DNA from: Candidatus Cloacimonadota bacterium
GTDB taxonomy: Bacteria; Cloacimonadota; Cloacimonadia; JGIOTU-2; B8-G9
Assembly (NCBI GenBank): GCA_003647765.1
Contig: QMNM01000113.1
Coordinates: 1 to 5,815, forward strand
DNA: 5,815 nucleotides
Direction: 5' to 3'
Position numbers and translations under genes: made by a program. Below are positions 1 to 5,368 of this stretch, piece by piece. How positions within the stretch are numbered: the first letter of the stretch is position 1; the number at the start of each line of letters is the position of its first letter. Under the pieces are notes generated by a model that had not been told where the DNA came from, searched no databases, and was given only the letters and a program-made list of their open reading frames with translations.

Positions 1-216
1 ATCAAAATTGATAATCTGCCAGGTTCTCAGGGACCAAACGAGTATGGAGATTATCAAGGCACAATGTCCAATCATCACAAGGTTTATGAAAATGTAGTTA
101 ATACTCTAAACGGGGAAGATGTTATTGATGTTAATGGTATTGAAGGAATGAAAACAGTTGAAATCATAGAGGCAGCTTATAAATCAATTGATGAAAAAAC
201 CCCTATTTTTTTATGA
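1..216 (+). CDS. Gfo/Idh/MocA family oxidoreductase, C-terminal fragment (5' end outside window)
   Basis: The first base is in frame with 71 codons ending in TGA at 214-216, so only the C-terminal tail of a longer protein (family members usually have about 320-350 residues) is visible. The tail carries SNHHKVYENVVNTLNG (residues 23-38 of the fragment) followed by GIEGMKTVEIIEAAYKSI. This is the closing signature of Gfo/Idh/MocA enzymes, in which the last helix follows a 'EG.K..EII.A.Y.S' pattern. The HH.VYENV..L form resembles WbpB/WlbA-type UDP-N-acetyl-hexosaminuronate 3-dehydrogenases, which feed surface polysaccharide synthesis with NAD(H). That specificity is inference, because the Rossmann domain and the catalytic EKP-type motif lie outside the window. 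A sugar-nucleotide enzyme would fit the glycan genes further downstream. Family assignment is fairly safe; substrate is not. Confidence 0.8.
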   Translation: MKIDNLPGSQGPNEYGDYQGTMSNHHKVYENVVNTLNGEDVIDVNGIEGMKTVEIIEAAYKSIDEKTPIFL

Positions 217-361
217 GACTGCTAATGACTAATATCTTTTTGTGTTTTTCCCGCATTACTAAATGTTCTCTGTGGCGAATTTACGCATTACTCCTTGTGT
301 GTTTTTGTGGCTAATAACAATTTGAATTTTAATTAAACAGAAAAATTACCTAAACAAAAAT
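217..361. other. Gene-free spacer 1, mosaic of short repeated words
   Basis: No coding region or convincing terminator hairpin is seen here. Two word types alternate: TTTTTGTG (237-244), CGCATTACT (252-260), TTCTCTGTGG (266-275), ATTTACGCATTAC (279-291, containing a second CGCATTACT at 284-292), then TTTTTGTG again (302-309) running into TGTGGCTA and ATAACAAT (306-321). The same ordered words recur in the spacer before 3391. The last 40 bases before the ATG at 362 are A/T-rich with no Shine-Dalgarno sequence. Any promoter of the next gene should lie here, but I cannot place one reliably in such AT-rich DNA. Confidence 0.75.
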
Positions 362-805
362 ATGATAAAATTTAATAAGCTTCCTAATAACGTATTACAT
401 AAAATCCCTGAATTGATTAAAAATTTAAATGAGGATAAAACAGTAGTTGCTTTCTATACCTTTAGCAGTGCTGCATTGGGAAATTTGAAACCGCTCAGTG
501 ATTTAGATTTTGCAGTTTTATTTTCTGATAAATTGAGTAAAGAAAGGATTCGCAAGAAATATTTAGATTTAATTGGCATCTTAATGGATATGTTGGAAAC
601 AGATGAATTTGATTTAGTGATTCTTAATACTGCTCCTATGCGTTTTGCATATAATATCTTAAAAAGTGGTAAATTAGAATTTTGTAATAATAAAGATTCT
701 TTGATAGATTTTACTGAACAGACAAATAAGATGTATTTAGATTTTAGATTTTTCCGCGAGCAGTTTGATAGGACTTTTCTCGCAAAATTAGGATATGTCG
801 GATAG
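362..805 (+). CDS. MntA-like minimal nucleotidyltransferase (type VII antitoxin family), apparently orphan
   Basis: The 147-residue protein has the size and fold signature of minimal nucleotidyltransferases of the MntA antitoxin family. These adenylylate a partner HEPN ribonuclease (HepT) and so silence it. The signature loop is seen at residues 34-52: FSSAALG, then SDLDFAV, with metal-binding D47 and D49. The third carboxylate is probably D84 in DEFDLVILN. The segment around residues 98-108 (NILKSGKLEFC) also fits the family. The usual G of the GS loop is a serine here (S35-S36), a departure in the nucleotide-gripping turn. The ATG at 362 has no Shine-Dalgarno, only an A-rich leader. HepT normally follows directly and often overlaps, but the next full gene is an unrelated lipoprotein. 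The protein may be an orphan antitoxin, a remnant, or a nucleotidyltransferase with another target. Confidence 0.8.
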   Translation: MIKFNKLPNNVLHKIPELIKNLNEDKTVVAFYTFSSAALGNLKPLSDLDFAVLFSDKLSKERIRKKYLDLIGILMDMLETDEFDLVILNTAPMRFAYNILKSGKLEFCNNKDSLIDFTEQTNKMYLDFRFFREQFDRTFLAKLGYVG

Positions 806-848
806 TAAAATTAAGGATAGTCTACAAAGATTTAGATATCTTAAATAG
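795..848 (+). pseudogene. Possible vestigial HepT toxin start (17-codon ORF)
   Basis: An ATG at 795 overlaps the end of the nucleotidyltransferase gene by 11 bases, the position expected for a hepT start. It reads MSDSKIKDSLQRFRYLK and then TAG. The K-I-x3-L-x2-F-x-YLK pattern is what a HEPN/DUF86 first helix tends to look like, but nothing recognisable follows, and the R-x4-6-H/Y catalytic region is absent. The match is short and could be chance. The stretch 809-834 also resembles 3212-3237 (20 of 26 bases), which would instead make it spacer DNA. Low confidence. Confidence 0.2.
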
Positions 849-863
849 AATGGAAAAAAGAGA

Positions 864-2360
864 ATGAATATTAACATAAAATGGCTGTTTATTATCAGTA
901 TTGTTTTATTATTATTTTTTACTTCCTGTGATTCTACTAAACCTGATAATAATGGCTCTTTATCAGGAAAAATTTTGTTAGATGGAGAAACTGACCATTC
1001 TGGCATTACTGTCGGAGTTTACAAACTCGCAGAGTTAAATCCTGACATTGTGGAAATAAACAGAAAATATTCTCAAATAGGTGTTATAATAAATCAGCAT
1101 ACAGAGTTTGACCATAGAACAGGAACTTTAGTAAAGCAAACATCTACAAATGCAGATGGGAATTTCAAAATCAGTGATATTCCAAACGGTAAATATAATG
1201 TAGTTGCTATAAAGGACTCTTTTGGTTTTAAGTATATTTATAATGTTAGCATTGCAAAAGGTGATAATTCATTGCCAGAAAGTCATACTCTTTATCGTGA
1301 GACATATATTACATCAGATATAAATGCAGATACAACCTGGTTGGCTGACCATCATTACATCATTGGAGAAGAACATCAAACTATTTCTGTTATTAATAAT
1401 GCTGTACTTACTATTGAACCTGGTGCTGTTGTAAGATTAAACAAGAATGTATCACTTTCTATTGGTAGCGATTGTGAACAAGGAAATCTAACAGCAATAG
1501 GCGAAAATAGTAATATGATTTGGTTCACGAAAAACGATGGAATAACAGAAAATCTAAATGAAATTATTTTAAATGATGATTATCAATGGGATGGAATATA
1601 TTTAACTGAAAATGCTAATGCAGAAGTTGAGTGGTGTAAGTTTGATTATTCTTCTAATGGACTTCAAAACAAGATAGATGGATTTTCTATATCAAATAGT
1701 ATCTTTAATAATTGTATAATTGGATTCCTTAGTTCATCTTCAACACACACTGATTCAACACACACTGATTGTTCTAACTTACTTTGTAGAAATATTGATT
1801 CACCAGCAGAGGGAGGAATATTTTTTGAAATGGTAAATACTGGCACTATTGAAAAGAATATTTTCTATAATTGCTATTATGGATTAAAGGTTAAAGATGG
1901 CTTTAAAGGTGAGATAAAGAATAATTACTTTAAGAATAATAATAATGGTGCTTGGCTAATGAAAGTTACTGTTGAATTTACTCATAACGAATTATACAAT
2001 AATAGTGAATGTGATATAAGAACTTCAGGTGCAACCTCTCCTAAAATTACTTATAATGAGATAAATTCTAATAATGGTATTCTTATAGAGTGTGATGTAG
2101 GTTATCAAGATTCGTCTCCTTTAATTCACAAGAATAATTTCTATAATGAGGATTGGTTTATTTATGTTAAAACTCACAATAGGATTGATATTGATGCAAA
2201 AGAAAACTATTTTGATGGACTGAATAATGTAGAAGATATTAAACAGAAAGTTTATGATAAGGAAGATTATCCAGCAAACCAACAATATGATATCGGAGAT
2301 GTTGATGTCTCTAACTTTCGTACTTACAAATATGATGATGCAGGTATAACAGGTGATTAA
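864..2360 (+). CDS. Surface lipoprotein with regulatory-like beta-sandwich and right-handed parallel beta-helix
   Basis: This 498-residue protein begins with a lipoprotein signal peptide: K6, a hydrophobic core at 7-19, and lipobox FTSC with the acylated cysteine at C22. The +2 residue is Asp, an inner-membrane retention signal in E. coli, though the rule may not hold here. Residues about 33-140 resemble a carboxypeptidase-regulatory-like beta-sandwich (NADGNFKISDIPNGKYNVVA at 96-115). From about 159 comes a pectate-lyase-type beta-helix, opened by AVLTIEPGAVVRL (180-192). Its coils show an I-x2-N-x-F ladder with asparagines at N278, N305, N332, N354, N375, N398, N424 and N448, about 21-27 residues apart. 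No catalytic residues can be named, so binding or adhesion is as likely as polysaccharide cleavage. The start at 864 is supported by GGA at 852-854 and by the signal peptide. The 3' end overlaps the next gene by 8 bases. Confidence 0.8.
   Translation: MNINIKWLFIISIVLLLFFTSCDSTKPDNNGSLSGKILLDGETDHSGITVGVYKLAELNPDIVEINRKYSQIGVIINQHTEFDHRTGTLVKQTSTNADGNFKISDIPNGKYNVVAIKDSFGFKYIYNVSIAKGDNSLPESHTLYRETYITSDINADTTWLADHHYIIGEEHQTISVINNAVLTIEPGAVVRLNKNVSLSIGSDCEQGNLTAIGENSNMIWFTKNDGITENLNEIILNDDYQWDGIYLTENANAEVEWCKFDYSSNGLQNKIDGFSISNSIFNNCIIGFLSSSSTHTDSTHTDCSNLLCRNIDSPAEGGIFFEMVNTGTIEKNIFYNCYYGLKVKDGFKGEIKNNYFKNNNNGAWLMKVTVEFTHNELYNNSECDIRTSGATSPKITYNEINSNNGILIECDVGYQDSSPLIHKNNFYNEDWFIYVKTHNRIDIDAKENYFDGLNNVEDIKQKVYDKEDYPANQQYDIGDVDVSNFRTYKYDDAGITGD
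1740..1769 (+). repeat. Perfect 15-bp in-frame tandem duplication
   Basis: TCAACACACACTGAT occurs twice in direct tandem (1740-1754 and 1755-1769) inside the lipoprotein gene. It is in frame and encodes STHTD twice (residues 293-302). The absence of any difference between the copies suggests a recent slippage event or selection on DNA sequence. It lies between two ladder asparagines of the beta-helix and adds five residues to that coil. Confidence 0.95.
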
Positions 2361-3210
2361 ATACTTTATAAAAGAAATCCGAATTTATCATTGGATAAAA
2401 AATCTTTTACTTTTCGTCCCTCTTATATTTTCCAAATCCTTTTTTGTTATTTCTACTGATATAGATATTATTATTGCGTTTATATGTTTTTCCTTTGCTG
2501 CAAGTGGGATCTATATTTTCAATGATATTTTGGATTTAGAAAGTGATAGACAGCATCCTCAAAAAAGGAATAGACCAATTGCTTCTGGCAAATTACCTAA
2601 AAACATAGCAATTGGCGGAATGATTATACTTTGGATTATTTCGGTGGTAATGTCTTTTCTTTTTGTCAATAGTAAATTCTTCTCAATTGTAGTAATATAT
2701 ATCATAGTAAATATCGTTTATTCAATAATATTAAAGCATATCGTTATCTTAGATATAATCATTGTGGCACTTGGTTATGTGTTGAGGATTTTTGCTGGTT
2801 CCTATGCTATAAGTGTGCCTCTTAGTAACTGGATTTTGATTACTACTATGTTCATATCTTTATTTCTTGCAATTGGAAAAAGGAGATACGAGTTTTTATA
2901 TATTCCAGGTGATAATAAGAAGCACAGGCAGGTATTAGAATGCTATTCTAAAGAACTATTAGACCAGATGATTGCTATTTCTGTCACAGGTACTTTGATG
3001 TCTTATAGTTTGTACACTTTTTTATCCAGTCCTACGCGGAAGTTAATGTGGACAATACCATTTGTTATTTATGGATTATTTCGTTATATGTTTCTTTTGT
3101 ATAATAAGATGGGTGGAGCAAGACCTGAGAGAGAATTATTTACAGATAAGCCCTTAATGATAGATATTGCACTTTGGACAATTGTATCTATTTTAATTAT
3201 TTGGAGGTGA
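2353..3210 (+). CDS. UbiA-family polyprenyl-phosphate phosphoribosyltransferase (DPPR synthase-like)
   Basis: The 285-residue, roughly nine-helix membrane protein matches the UbiA branch containing decaprenyl-phosphate phosphoribosyltransferase. That enzyme moves 5-phosphoribose from PRPP to a polyprenyl phosphate at the cytoplasmic membrane face. It opens with HWIKNLLLFVPLIFS (13-27), as this branch does. The first Asp-rich motif is NDILDLESDRQHPQKRNRP (57-75), followed by IASG. The second region is LDIIIVALGYVLRIFAG (133-149), followed by GKRRYEF (175-181). The C-terminal part has PFVIYGLFRYMFLLY (236-250) and a PERELFTDKPL loop (258-268), which favours DPPR synthase over ubiquinone- or menaquinone-type UbiA. 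Translation starts at GTG 2353 inside the lipoprotein gene, 8 nt after an AGG; no better start precedes HWIKN. The lipid chain length and the final product cannot be read from sequence. Confidence 0.88.
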   Translation: MIKYFIKEIRIYHWIKNLLLFVPLIFSKSFFVISTDIDIIIAFICFSFAASGIYIFNDILDLESDRQHPQKRNRPIASGKLPKNIAIGGMIILWIISVVMSFLFVNSKFFSIVVIYIIVNIVYSIILKHIVILDIIIVALGYVLRIFAGSYAISVPLSNWILITTMFISLFLAIGKRRYEFLYIPGDNKKHRQVLECYSKELLDQMIAISVTGTLMSYSLYTFLSSPTRKLMWTIPFVIYGLFRYMFLLYNKMGGARPERELFTDKPLMIDIALWTIVSILIIWR

Positions 3211-3280
3211 TAATTTAGGGTAGACCACAAAAATTTTTAGTCATAAAGTTACTAAGTTTTAATCCATATAATCTTTTCAA

Positions 3281-3300
3281 TCTTTATTAATCTTTATTAA
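3281..3300 (+). repeat. 10-bp tandem repeat (two copies)
   Basis: TCTTTATTAA is repeated exactly at 3281-3290 and 3291-3300 and is followed by TCTT, the start of a third copy. It lies directly before the CTCTGTG-rich part of spacer 2. Confidence 0.9.
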
Positions 3301-3335
3301 TCTTCTCTGTGCCCTCTGTGTCTCTGTGGTGGTGA

Positions 3336-3363
3336 TTTACGCATTACGCACTACGCATTACGC
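3336..3363 (+). repeat. Heptamer tandem array (four units)
   Basis: Four consecutive 7-base units are read: TTTACGC (3336-3342), ATTACGC (3343-3349), ACTACGC (3350-3356) and ATTACGC (3357-3363). Each ends in TACGC and varies only in its first two bases. The first two units correspond to the single ATTTACGCATTAC block of spacer 1 (279-291), so the array appears expanded here. Confidence 0.9.
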
Positions 3364-3390
3364 TGTATTCTCTGTGGCTATATAACAATA

Positions 3391-3903
3391 ATGATATTTA
3401 CACCTGATTATCAATTTGAAAATATTTTTGAGATTAATCTTGATGAACTTAATGATATTAAAACAATAATCTTTGATTATGATAATACTCTTGCTCCATG
3501 GCATTCGTCTATTGACAAAACCACAAACGACTTTATTGCAAATTTAGCGAATAAGTTTAGGATAGTGATTTTGTCAAATAGTAATTCAAGAAGATTAGAA
3601 AATTCTTTACAAATTCCAAATATAATAATTTATGGGAATTGTCATAAGCCATTTATACATAAAATAAAGAAGATTTTTACACATTTAGATATTGATGCTA
3701 ATAAGTGTATATTTGTTGGAGATAATTTAATAACAGACATATCTGTTGGAAATAGACTTGGTTGTAAAACAGTTTTAGTTAATAAAATTTCTTCAAAAGA
3801 ACATATTTTTACTTATGTATGGAGAATAATGGAAATATTTATTAGGATAGTTTGTAATTTAAAAAATGCTGACAAAGGAAATAAATGCAAAAAAGTATTT
3901 TAA
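3391..3903 (+). CDS. YqeG-type HAD-IIIA family phosphatase
   Basis: This 170-residue soluble protein shows all HAD motifs. Motif I is FDYDNT, with nucleophile D29 and acid/base D31. Motif II is VILSNS, with S62. Motif III is the lysine of HKP (K86). Motif IV is GDNLITD, with D111 and D116. The short cap-less layout and the end ([14 protein letters not shown], then a tail rich in aromatic residues) match the YqeG-like HAD-IIIA group, generally regarded as phosphatases. Placed between a phosphoribosyltransferase and an SDR, a plausible role is removal of the 5-phosphate from polyprenyl-phosphoryl-5-phosphoribose; that is inference from context. The ATG at 3391 lacks a Shine-Dalgarno and sits one base after the repeat words of spacer 2. 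The 3' end overlaps the next gene by 19 bases. Confidence 0.85.
   Translation: MIFTPDYQFENIFEINLDELNDIKTIIFDYDNTLAPWHSSIDKTTNDFIANLANKFRIVILSNSNSRRLENSLQIPNIIIYGNCHKPFIHKIKKIFTHLDIDANKCIFVGDNLITDISVGNRLGCKTVLVNKISSKEHIFTYVWRIMEIFIRIVCNLKNADKGNKCKKVF
3877..3884 (+). promoter_or_regulatory. Ribosome binding site for the SDR gene, inside the HAD gene
   Basis: AAAGGA at 3874-3879 precedes the ATG at 3885 by 5 nt. This is the clearest Shine-Dalgarno in the window, and it fixes the start of the SDR gene within the end of the HAD gene. Confidence 0.7.
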
Positions 3904-4928
3904 TTACAGGTGGGTCAGGGTTTTTAGGAATAAATTTAGTGAGATACTTACTTCATAAAGATTTTTCTGATATTATAGTTTTGGATATTGCTGATTTTGA
4001 TTATCCTGAAATGGATGAGATAAATTTTATTAAAGGGGATATCAGAGACAAAAAAACTGTTGCTAAATTGATGAAAGATGTTGAACTTGTTGTTCATTGT
4101 GCTGCTGCTTTGCCTTTATATAAAAAAGAAGATATTTTTTCTACTAATGTTAATGGCACAAGAAATTTGTTACAATATGGATATAAGAATAATATAGAAA
4201 GGTTTGTTCACATATCCACAACTGCTGTTTATGGGATTCCAGATCATCATCCGCTTTATGAAACTGACAAACTTGAAGGAGTTGGTCCTTATGGAGAATC
4301 AAAGGTTATGGCAGAGAAAATTTGTCAGGAATATCGTGAGAAAGGAATGTGTATTCCGATTGTTAGGCCAAAGTCCTTTATAGGCCCTGAACGGCTTGGA
4401 GTTTTTGCTCTCTTTTATGACTGGGCAAAGGATGGTAAAAGTTTTCCAATAATTGGAAATGGTAGAAATCGTTATCAACTTCTTGATGTAGAAGATTTGT
4501 GCGAAGCAATCTATCTTTGCTTAACTGAAGGCAAAAAAATTGTAAATGATACATTTAATATAGGTGCAGGAAAGTTCACAACTATGAGAAATGATTATCA
4601 AAGTGTACTTGATTATGCTGGCTTTGGAAAGAAAATAAAGGCAATTCCAGCAAAGCCTGCAATATTGATATTAGAAATTTTAGAATCTCTACATCTATCA
4701 CCACTATATAAATGGGTCTATGAAACTGCTTCAAAAGATTCTTTTGTTTCCATTGAAAAAGCAGAAAGAATTCTTGGGTTTAAACCGAAATACTCTAATA
4801 AAGACGCTCTAGTTAGAAATTATAAATGGTACATTGAAAACTTAGACAGTTTTAAAGAGCGAACTGGTATCTCGCATAGAGTGCCGTGGAAACAGGGAAT
4901 ATTAAAACTGGCAAAATTTTTCTTCTAA
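3885..4928 (+). CDS. Extended-SDR NAD-dependent epimerase/dehydratase
   Basis: The 347-residue protein is a complete extended short-chain dehydrogenase. The dinucleotide-binding loop is TGGSGFLG (8-15). D34 at the end of the second strand favours NAD over NADP. GDIRD (51-55) and HCAA (71-74) follow, then HISTTAVYG (109-117) with the catalytic Ser/Thr, and YGESK with Y136 and K140. RPKSFIGP (161-168) takes the place of the usual RP-x2-YGP. Members oxidise and epimerise or dehydrate nucleotide- or lipid-linked sugars. The C-terminus carries an extra [12 protein letters not shown] tail after the usual fold, which may mark a subfamily. In this operon it could act on the polyprenyl-linked pentose or on a separate sugar nucleotide. 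It is not a DprE2-type classical SDR, which has about 250 residues. The TAA at 4926-4928 shares one base with the next ATG. Confidence 0.87.
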   Translation: MQKSILITGGSGFLGINLVRYLLHKDFSDIIVLDIADFDYPEMDEINFIKGDIRDKKTVAKLMKDVELVVHCAAALPLYKKEDIFSTNVNGTRNLLQYGYKNNIERFVHISTTAVYGIPDHHPLYETDKLEGVGPYGESKVMAEKICQEYREKGMCIPIVRPKSFIGPERLGVFALFYDWAKDGKSFPIIGNGRNRYQLLDVEDLCEAIYLCLTEGKKIVNDTFNIGAGKFTTMRNDYQSVLDYAGFGKKIKAIPAKPAILILEILESLHLSPLYKWVYETASKDSFVSIEKAERILGFKPKYSNKDALVRNYKWYIENLDSFKERTGISHRVPWKQGILKLAKFFF

Positions 4929-5368
4929 TGAGAAAGAAATATCTCATATATATGTTCTTTGCTTTTTGTTCTATTTTAATAAATTTAGGAACGCAATTCA
5001 TAATAAGAATGTTAGTAAAAAATGCCAGATTTAATTCTTTGAAAATTTATAATATTGAATTAGGTTTTTTTATCCAATTGATTTCAGGAACAGCTGCAGG
5101 ATTTATCTTTAAATTTGTTATTGATAAGTTTGTTATATTTAAAAGTAATTATAATGGTATAACACACACTGCAAAACAATTATCTATTTATACCTTTTTT
5201 GCTTTTATTACAACAGCTATATTTTGGGGAACTGAGATATTATTTAAAGTTGCATTTGAATTTCCAAATAATGAAATATTAGGTGGAGGAATAGGGCTTT
5301 TGATTGGTTATACTGCGAAATTCTTTTTAGATAAGAAATGGGTGTTTGGTGAAAAAATTATTGTATGA
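4928..5368 (+). CDS. GtrA-family membrane protein, putative polyprenyl-phosphate-sugar flippase
   Basis: From ATG 4928 this is a 146-residue protein with four hydrophobic segments (about 5-26, 45-65, 84-106, 117-133), the standard GtrA size and topology. The GtrA hallmark 'K.-D-(K/R)-x2-(V/I)F' appears twice: KFVIDKFVIF (62-71) and KFFLDKKWVF (131-140), one after each membrane pair. FWGTEILF (99-106) and GLLIGYTAKF (123-132) also fit. Family members are linked to translocation of polyprenyl-phosphate-linked sugars, for example GtrA in O-antigen glucosylation and Rv3789 near the arabinan genes of mycobacteria. A GTG at 4886 gives a 14-residue longer, partly basic N-terminus, but I prefer 4928 because it forms a TAATG junction with the SDR stop and gives a normal length. 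No Shine-Dalgarno is obvious, so translation is probably coupled. Confidence 0.86.
   Translation: MRKKYLIYMFFAFCSILINLGTQFIIRMLVKNARFNSLKIYNIELGFFIQLISGTAAGFIFKFVIDKFVIFKSNYNGITHTAKQLSIYTFFAFITTAIFWGTEILFKVAFEFPNNEILGGGIGLLIGYTAKFFLDKKWVFGEKIIV

Larger units (their letters stand above)
3211..3390. other. Gene-free spacer 2 with mosaic repeats
   Basis: This 180-base gap separates the UbiA-type gene from the HAD gene. It holds a short AAAAATTTTT palindrome (3229-3238), the decamer TCTTTATTAA twice in tandem (3281-3300), three CTCTGTG words (3305-3311, 3314-3320, 3322-3328), four TACGC-type heptamers (3336-3363) and a fourth CTCTGTG (3370-3376). It ends with TGTGGCTA and ATAACAAT (3373-3389), one base before the next ATG. 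It shares ordered words with spacer 1. No RNA gene, GC-rich terminator or Shine-Dalgarno for the following gene is visible. From 3301 it is open in the frame of the downstream gene but has no start codon there. Confidence 0.8.

Noticed and set aside
196-213. A-run/T-run pair at the end of the first gene as a terminator
   Set aside because: The potential stem consists only of A-T pairs around CCCC and lies within codons; too weak to call.
300-361. Promoter for the nucleotidyltransferase gene
   Set aside because: Several TTGxxx and TAxxxT strings occur, but no pair is distinguishable from the AT-rich background, and the lineage's promoter consensus is unknown.
788-1006. Minus-strand open frame of 72 codons
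   Set aside because: It lies opposite the signal-peptide region of the lipoprotein gene; its hydrophobic composition mirrors that region and it has no family features or ribosome binding site.
1664-1846. Minus-strand open frame of 60 codons
   Set aside because: It is fully inside the beta-helix coding region on the other strand and has no recognisable motif; it is a shadow of the real gene.
3229-3238. AAAAATTTTT as a transcription terminator
   Set aside because: It is a pure A/T palindrome without a GC stem or loop and is common by chance in DNA of this composition.
3336-3363. CRISPR-like array
   Set aside because: The units are 7 bases in direct tandem with no unique spacers and no cas genes nearby.
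4886-4927. GTG start giving a 160-residue GtrA protein
   Set aside because: The extra 14 residues lie within the SDR gene, match no GtrA N-terminus and lack a better ribosome site; ATG 4928 at the TAATG junction gives the usual family length.
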